Of a DNA stretch of 35,467 nt, positions 29,496-35,467 are shown piece after piece. Source of the stretch: Bacteroidales bacterium (GTDB taxonomy: Bacteria; Bacteroidota; Bacteroidia; Bacteroidales; Bacteroidaceae); NCBI GenBank assembly GCA_012518235.1, contig JAAYSY010000270.1:1-35467 (forward strand), written 5' to 3'. Numbering within the stretch: the stretch's first letter is position 1; each line of letters begins with the position of its first letter. The translations under genes and the position numbers were made by a program. The notes beneath the pieces were generated by a model that searched no databases, was not told the DNA's origin, and was given only the letters and a program-made list of their open reading frames with translations.

Positions 29496-30137
29496 ATGAA
29501 AAATATGAAAAAAGGATTACTTTTCTTTTGTTCTTTGTTAACGTTTATATTGTTTTTTGCTTGTGATAATAGCAAAACTTATGCAGAAAGACTAGAAGAT
29601 GAAAAGAAAGCGATACGTAGTTTTATTAAGGAGCATAATTACACAACGATATCGTTAGAAGAGTTTGAGAAAGATACAATAACAGGTGAAAATGAATTTG
29701 TTACATTACCCGATGGTATTTATATGAATATCGTTAGTAGAGGGTCTGAGAATCCAGCAGATACTATAAAAGCTGGGCAAAATGTAGTTGTTCGTTTCAC
29801 TGAATATGACATTATTCAAAAGTATATTACGGAAGCCTCTAATTATGGAAACCCAGTTGAAGAGTATAACAACTACCCTGATATGTTCCGATTTGATCAG
29901 GTAGGAACAACAGTTTATGGAGAGTTTATAACAGGGGAATTAGGTGTAGGTTATAATATGTATCGTACGTATGGGTCTACTTCTGTTCCTGGTGGTTGGT
30001 TACTTCCTTTAAGATATATTCGTAGTGGAGCTCACATCAAACTGATCATTCCTTCTAAGATGGGACACATTTCTGCACAGCGTACAGTTTTTCCCTATTT
30101 TTACGACATGCGCAATATAAAATTAGAGAAAAACTAA
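29496..30137 (+). CDS. DUF4827-like lipoprotein
   Basis: Lipobox 'FILFFACDNS'; position between the DHH phosphoesterase and glmM; FKBP-like overall composition is inference. Confidence 0.7.
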   Translation: MKNMKKGLLFFCSLLTFILFFACDNSKTYAERLEDEKKAIRSFIKEHNYTTISLEEFEKDTITGENEFVTLPDGIYMNIVSRGSENPADTIKAGQNVVVRFTEYDIIQKYITEASNYGNPVEEYNNYPDMFRFDQVGTTVYGEFITGELGVGYNMYRTYGSTSVPGGWLLPLRYIRSGAHIKLIIPSKMGHISAQRTVFPYFYDMRNIKLEKN

Positions 30138-30161
30138 TAAATACATAAACAACTTATTAAC

Positions 30162-31547
30162 ATGACACTTATAAAATCAATCTCTGGTATTCGAGGAACT
30201 ATTGGGGGACAGGTAGGAAATGCTTTTACTCCGTTGGACATTGTGAAATTTACTTCTGCTTATGGAACCTACATGAGAAGATGTCAGCCGATAAAGAATA
30301 ATAAAATTATTGTTGGTCGCGATGCTCGAATATCTGGTGAAATGGTTAGAAACTTAGTCGTTGGTACCCTAATGGGAATTGGTTGGGACGTTGTAGATAT
30401 AGATTTGGCTTCTACTCCAACCACTGAAATAGCAGTGATGAAAGAGGATGCAGCGGGGGGCATTATTTTAACTGCCTCGCATAATCCAAAACAATGGAAT
30501 GCATTAAAGCTTCTAAATGGCAAAGGGGAATTTCTGAATGCTGAGCAAGGAGAAGCCGTGCTTGATTTAGTAGAGACTGAGGATTTTGATTATGTTGAAG
30601 TGGATAACTTAGGAAGTTATAAAAAAGATTTGTCTTATAATCAAAAGCATATTGATAGTGTATTAGGTTTAGAATTAGTTGATGTAGAGGCTATTAAAGC
30701 TGCTAATTTTAAGGTGGCTATTGATTGTGTGAACTCTGTAGGTGGACTTATACTTCCTGATTTACTAAAACAATTAGGTGTTGAAAAAATAGAAAAACTA
30801 CATTGCGATGCTACAGGTCATTTCGCACACAATCCAGAACCGTTAGAGGAGAACCTCGGTGATATCATGAAGTTGATGAAGGAAGGTAGCTTAGATGTTG
30901 CTTTTGTTGTAGATCCTGACGTGGATCGTTTAGCATTAGTAGCAGAGAACGGTACGATGTATGGTGAGGAGTATACTTTAGTTACTGTTGCTGATTATGT
31001 ATTGAAACATACTCCCGGAAATACGGTTTCAAATTTGAGCTCAACAAGAGCTTTACGTGATGTTACAAAACGTTACGGAATGAATTATAGTGCTGCAGCT
31101 GTAGGAGAGGTTAATGTGGTTGCTAAAATGAAAGAAACGAATGCAGTTATTGGAGGTGAAGGAAATGGTGGAGTTATCTACCCTGAAAGTCACTATGGTA
31201 GAGATGCTTTGGTTGGTATAGCTTTGTTTCTATCGCATTTAGCTCATGAGAAGAAGACTGTAAGTGAATTAAGAGCCACTTATCCTGTCTATTTCATGTC
31301 TAAAAAACGAATTGATTTAACCCCTGAAATTGATGTCGATGGCTTATTGGATAAAGTCCAAGAACACTTCTCAGATGAAGAAATTAATACCGTTGATGGT
31401 GTGAAAATAGATTTTTCTGATAAATGGGTTCATTTACGAAAGAGTAATACAGAGCCAATCATACGTGTATATAGTGAAGCTCATACGAAAGAGAAAGCAG
31501 ATACTATAGCAAATGAAGTTATTGCTGTAATTCAAAGTATGATTTAA
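30162..31547 (+). CDS. glmM: Phosphoglucosamine mutase-type phosphohexomutase
   Basis: 'SISGIRGTIGG', 'GIILTASHNPKQWNALK', 'FVVDPDVDRLALV', 'GEGNGGVIYP'. Confidence 0.88.
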   Translation: MTLIKSISGIRGTIGGQVGNAFTPLDIVKFTSAYGTYMRRCQPIKNNKIIVGRDARISGEMVRNLVVGTLMGIGWDVVDIDLASTPTTEIAVMKEDAAGGIILTASHNPKQWNALKLLNGKGEFLNAEQGEAVLDLVETEDFDYVEVDNLGSYKKDLSYNQKHIDSVLGLELVDVEAIKAANFKVAIDCVNSVGGLILPDLLKQLGVEKIEKLHCDATGHFAHNPEPLEENLGDIMKLMKEGSLDVAFVVDPDVDRLALVAENGTMYGEEYTLVTVADYVLKHTPGNTVSNLSSTRALRDVTKRYGMNYSAAAVGEVNVVAKMKETNAVIGGEGNGGVIYPESHYGRDALVGIALFLSHLAHEKKTVSELRATYPVYFMSKKRIDLTPEIDVDGLLDKVQEHFSDEEINTVDGVKIDFSDKWVHLRKSNTEPIIRVYSEAHTKEKADTIANEVIAVIQSMI

Positions 31548-31575
31548 TTAGAGACTTGTTATACGACGATATATT

Positions 31576-31618
31576 AATTCCGAAGTTACTTAACCTATAA
31601 GTAACTTCGGAATTTTTT
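31576..31618 (+). terminator. Strong intrinsic terminator after glmM
   Basis: 17-bp perfect stem AATTCCGAAGTTACTTA / TAAGTAACTTCGGAATT with 5-nt loop and T6. Confidence 0.92.
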
Positions 31619-32840
31619 ATGGTATTAATAAGGAAGAATCCCCATAACTAAGAAAACGAAAATTGTGATTTAAAGCGAAGTCATAGATATCCTTCCAATT
31701 ATCTTCTTTTACAAAAGCAGACACTAGTAAAAGTAAAGTGCTCTGTGGTTGATGAAAGTTTGTAATCATCGCTTTAACTAGTTGGTATTCATAACCAGGA
31801 GCTATAATTATACGCGTATGTGTGTTTAATCTATCAAGTTGGTGTACTGTTAGATAGGTGAGTATGTTGTGTAAGGACTCTAGAGCTGTTAACTTGTGTT
31901 GTTGCTCATAGGCCTGCCATTGATTAATAGCTAGTTCATCTTCACTTGCATTTGGGTGATCTTGTAAAAAGACTCCAATATGATAAAGACTTTCTAATGT
32001 TCTCACCGATGTAGTACCTACAGCAATTGCTTGTCCTTTGTATTGTATTAGCTTTTCTATGACTTCTCTACGTACAGTGAAGTATTCTGTATGCATCTCA
32101 TGCTTACCTATTTCATCACTTTTTACAGGTCTAAAAGTTCCAGCACCTACATGTAGTGTGATTTCCTCAATTGCTATTTCACTCTTTCTTATACTATCTA
32201 AGACACGAGGTGTAAAGTGTAGTCCAGCTGTAGGAGCTGCTACAGATCCTTTTATCTTAGAATAAACAGTTTGATACGTTACTTTATCTGTTTCCTCTGT
32301 TTTTCTATTTAGATAAGGAGGAATAGGTAGTTCTCCAAAGGCTTCGAGAATATCAGTGAATGTAAAATTAGAATTATCCCAATGAAAGTTTACTCGATGA
32401 CCTGTTTCATGGGCTTCACCTCGTGTAGCTGATAAAGTTACTTTTTCTCCTTTAAGAACGAGCGATTGTTTAAGTGTTCCCTCTTTCCATTTCTTTAGAT
32501 TCCCTATCATACAATACCAAGAGACCTCTTCTTTTGATTGAAAATTAAGATTGTAATCAGTGGGGGATGCTGGTTCTAAACAGAAAATCTCTATCGTAGC
32601 ACCCGTCTCTTTTTGAAGGCGTAGCCTTGCTTGTATAACTTTGGTGTTATTAAAGATCATCAAAGAATCTTTGGGTAGGAAGTTTGCCAAGTTATGAAAT
32701 CGGTCTTCCGTAATTTGTCCTTGTTTATAAATGAGCAGTTTAGATTCATCTCTGACAGGAAGTGGAAACTTAGCTATACGTTCCTCAGGAAGTTGATAAT
32801 TGTAATCTTTAATTTGAATTTGTTGAGGCTTATTTTTCAT
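31617..32840 (-). CDS. queA: S-adenosylmethionine:tRNA ribosyltransferase-isomerase
   Basis: 'DYNYQLPEERIAKFPLPVRDESKLL', 'GSVAAPTAGLHFTPRVLD', 'HVGAGTFRPV', 'NFHQPQSTLLLLVSAF'. Confidence 0.96.
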   Translation of the reverse strand: MKNKPQQIQIKDYNYQLPEERIAKFPLPVRDESKLLIYKQGQITEDRFHNLANFLPKDSLMIFNNTKVIQARLRLQKETGATIEIFCLEPASPTDYNLNFQSKEEVSWYCMIGNLKKWKEGTLKQSLVLKGEKVTLSATRGEAHETGHRVNFHWDNSNFTFTDILEAFGELPIPPYLNRKTEETDKVTYQTVYSKIKGSVAAPTAGLHFTPRVLDSIRKSEIAIEEITLHVGAGTFRPVKSDEIGKHEMHTEYFTVRREVIEKLIQYKGQAIAVGTTSVRTLESLYHIGVFLQDHPNASEDELAINQWQAYEQQHKLTALESLHNILTYLTVHQLDRLNTHTRIIIAPGYEYQLVKAMITNFHQPQSTLLLLVSAFVKEDNWKDIYDFALNHNFRFLSYGDSSLLIP

Positions 32841-32933
32841 TTATACGTTTCTTTTGTAGCACAAAAATAGCGATATTAGCTGAGATAATAGATCAGTTCA
32901 ATAAAATCTGATCAAATATAAAAGATTGAAGTT

Positions 32934-33980
32934 ATGAAGATAGGTGATAAAGTACGTTTTTTAAACGATGTGGGTGGTGGAGTCATCAAAGGATTTAAAG
33001 ATAAAGGAACTGCTTGGGTAGAAGATGAAAGTGGTTTTGATTTCCCCGTTCCCTTACATGAACTAGTTGTGATTGAGACGGATGATTATAATATTGAAAA
33101 AAAAGGAAGTGCTACAGACTCAAAAAGGGCTGAAAATTTAATAGCTGGGACTGTAAAGATTGAAGAGCCTTCGCTGGAAGTAAGAGGTAGAGATAATCTA
33201 AATGTGTTCTTAGGTTTTGTACCTGAAAATAGTAGACAATTACAAACAACAGACTTTGAGAGTTATCTTATAAATGATAGTAATTATTATCTCTATTATA
33301 CGTACCAGAATGAGTTGGATGGTGCTTGGCAATTGAGAAGTCATGGATTACTTGAGCCAAACTCTAAATTGCTAATAGAGAAGTTTGATAAAATACGATT
33401 AAATGAGTTAGAGCAAGTTGCTATTCAGTTAATTCCTTTTAAACACGCTACAGGATATAATCTTAAGCCAGCTGTTTCTGTAGAATTAAAAATAGACGTA
33501 GTAAAGTTTTATAAATTACATGCATTTAAAGATACAGAGTTTTTTGTGGAATCTGCTTTACTTTATGATGTTGTTAAAGATGATGTTTCTGTAGATCCGG
33601 TTGTTATTGATCCTGTGTCTATTGAAGAAGCTATAGCTTTTCAGAAAAAAATTGATGCTCCTATAAAGAAATCTATAAGAAGACGTAAGGAGAAGAATAG
33701 TATTCTTGAAGTGGACTTACATATCCATGAGCTTTTAGATACTACTCAAGGAATGAGTAATAAAGATATATTAGAATATCAATTAAAAGAGTTTCACAAG
33801 GTAATGGAAGAAAATAAAAGCAATAAAGGGCAGCGAATAGTTTTTATTCATGGTAAAGGAGATGGTGTGCTTCGCAAATCTCTTGCCGATGAGATTCGAA
33901 AGAAATATAAAAAATGTATTTCTCAAGATGCCTCATTTAAGGAATATGGTTTTGGTGCTACAATGGTAACCATACGTTAG
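32934..33980 (+). CDS. DUF2027/Smr-domain protein
   Basis: C-terminal Smr '[11 protein letters not shown]...[24 protein letters not shown]'. Confidence 0.88.
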   Translation: MKIGDKVRFLNDVGGGVIKGFKDKGTAWVEDESGFDFPVPLHELVVIETDDYNIEKKGSATDSKRAENLIAGTVKIEEPSLEVRGRDNLNVFLGFVPENSRQLQTTDFESYLINDSNYYLYYTYQNELDGAWQLRSHGLLEPNSKLLIEKFDKIRLNELEQVAIQLIPFKHATGYNLKPAVSVELKIDVVKFYKLHAFKDTEFFVESALLYDVVKDDVSVDPVVIDPVSIEEAIAFQKKIDAPIKKSIRRRKEKNSILEVDLHIHELLDTTQGMSNKDILEYQLKEFHKVMEENKSNKGQRIVFIHGKGDGVLRKSLADEIRKKYKKCISQDASFKEYGFGATMVTIR

Positions 33981-34007
33981 CTCATTTTCTTTTAGAGTTC
34001 ATAGATA

Positions 34008-34038
34008 GGATGTCTTTTTATTTAGGCATCCTTTTTTT
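34008..34038 (+). terminator. Intrinsic terminator after the Smr gene
   Basis: GGATGTC-loop-GGCATCC followed by T7. Confidence 0.75.
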
Positions 34039-34065
34039 ATGCAATGAATTATATGTAATGAGGGT

Positions 34066-35442
34066 TTATTTTATAGATCTTTTTCTGATAGATGATGTGT
34101 AGACACCTATTAGGCAAAGAATAGAGCTTATAATAAAAGTTATTCGCATTGCTGATATTAAATACCTAGCTTCTACATTTTCAAAAGAGTTATTACCTAT
34201 GGTCATAGAGAAAGCAAGCATTGCTAGTCCCATACTAAATGCTTGTCCTGTAAGACGCATCGTTCCCATACTTGCTGATGCACCACTATAATCCTTTTTA
34301 GTTACCGATCCCATAATGACATTAGTGTTAGGCGATGAGAATAGACCAAACCCAAAACCTAAAACAATCAGAATGGTAATTATATATGCAAAGTGGGTAG
34401 TAGCAGAAAGGAATATGAGGCAAATGAGTCCTATGAATACTATAAACATGCCAATAGTAGCTAAAATGGTGGGTGATTTTCTGTCCGATAAACTTCCAGC
34501 TTTGATGGTAACCAGTGTCATAATAATAGGTTGTGCAACCAAAATTAATCCTGCATCTCGAGGAGATAGTCCTCTGGCATATTGTAGATAAATACTCAAC
34601 ATAAAGGATACGGCAAAAGTTGAAGCGTAGTTAATTAAAGCAGAGAGTAAAGACATTCTAAAGACACGATTACCAAGAAATAGTTGAATGTTAAATACAG
34701 GGGATTTTTGTTTCTTTTCATAATATCCGAAATAGAACAGAAGAAAAGCACCTCCTAAAGTTAATATGAAGCCTTGTGTTTGAGGTAGCGTGGAGAATCC
34801 ATAGATAAGTGCAGATAATCCTATGGCATAAAGAGTCGCACCCCAGTAGTCAAAGGAGTATTGTTTATCTGTTTTCCAATTGTCCTTGATGTAAAAAACA
34901 GCTCCAATCATTGCTATAAAACTAATAAGTGCAGAAGCAAAGAATATACTTTTCCAACCTAAGTATTGTGTTAGTCCTCCTCCAATTATTGGAGCTGATG
35001 CTAAAGAAAAATAAACTGCTGCTGTATTAATACCTAATGCTTTTCCTCTCATTTGTGGTGGCGTTTTAGATACTAATATGGCATTAGATGTACTAAACAT
35101 CATCGCACTGCCAACACCCATAATAAAGCGATGAATTAATAGAAGTGTTCCAGAGTTTGAAAACCCAGAAAAAAGGGAAGATAAAAAGAAAAACAATAGA
35201 CCAAGAATAAATATTTTCTTTCGGCCCACTATGTCTGATATTCGTGCGGATGGAATTTGAAAAATAGCTGTAGAGAGTAAATAAATAGTTTGAAGCCAAC
35301 CTACTGTAACAGCTGTCAGTTCTAGCTCTTTATTTATATATGGAATTGCTAGGTTTAATGCTGACCCCATAAAAGGAACAAGACCTGATGCTAAACAGAT
35401 AACTATAACTAACTTTCTATAATCTTTACTATTTTCTTCCAT
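34066..35442 (-). CDS. MFS transporter
   Basis: Multiple TM segments; 'GWLQTIYLLSTAIFQIPSARISDIVGRKKIFILG'. Confidence 0.93.
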   Translation of the reverse strand: MEENSKDYRKLVIVICLASGLVPFMGSALNLAIPYINKELELTAVTVGWLQTIYLLSTAIFQIPSARISDIVGRKKIFILGLLFFFLSSLFSGFSNSGTLLLIHRFIMGVGSAMMFSTSNAILVSKTPPQMRGKALGINTAAVYFSLASAPIIGGGLTQYLGWKSIFFASALISFIAMIGAVFYIKDNWKTDKQYSFDYWGATLYAIGLSALIYGFSTLPQTQGFILTLGGAFLLFYFGYYEKKQKSPVFNIQLFLGNRVFRMSLLSALINYASTFAVSFMLSIYLQYARGLSPRDAGLILVAQPIIMTLVTIKAGSLSDRKSPTILATIGMFIVFIGLICLIFLSATTHFAYIITILIVLGFGFGLFSSPNTNVIMGSVTKKDYSGASASMGTMRLTGQAFSMGLAMLAFSMTIGNNSFENVEARYLISAMRITFIISSILCLIGVYTSSIRKRSIK

Positions 35443-35467
35443 TTTCTTTAAGTCGTTTGATTATCGA

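Noticed and set aside
1-35467. CRISPR arrays, transposases, integrases, tRNA or rRNA genes, defence islands
   Set aside because: No regularly spaced repeats, recombinase/transposase motifs or structural RNA signatures were recognised; gene content is chromosomal core.

Overview
The window is an AT-rich segment of a Bacteroidetes (Bacteroidales-like) chromosome. It is almost entirely housekeeping genes: folE, dnaG, a complete Phe/Tyr-branch aromatic amino acid operon (pheA, aminotransferase, DAHP synthase-chorismate mutase fusion, tyrA), an alkaline phosphatase, recJ-recQ, a GH127/DUF1680 protein, a large MG2/TonB-plug-like protein, pflB-pflA, tsaC-like, ClC, fmt, rpe, comEC, a DHH phosphoesterase, a DUF4827-like lipoprotein, glmM, queA, an Smr protein and an MFS transporter. 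I saw no rRNA, tRNA, CRISPR array or mobile element. The strongest finding is unannotated and lies on the minus strand just upstream of pheA. It is a 25-codon leader peptide, MNLFSYTYYYFFFYFTTKSRAGYAM*, with 11 of 25 residues Phe/Tyr. It is followed by a strong intrinsic terminator whose 5' arm can instead pair perfectly with a GAGCGGG segment inside the leader ORF. A Bacteroidetes-type promoter sits directly upstream. This looks like a ribosome-mediated attenuator sensing both Phe and Tyr. Secondary findings are a set of mutually exclusive long hairpins at 13211-13275, a one-base frameshift separating the lipoprotein signal peptide from the GH127 body, and a palindromic bidirectional promoter at 22083-22099.
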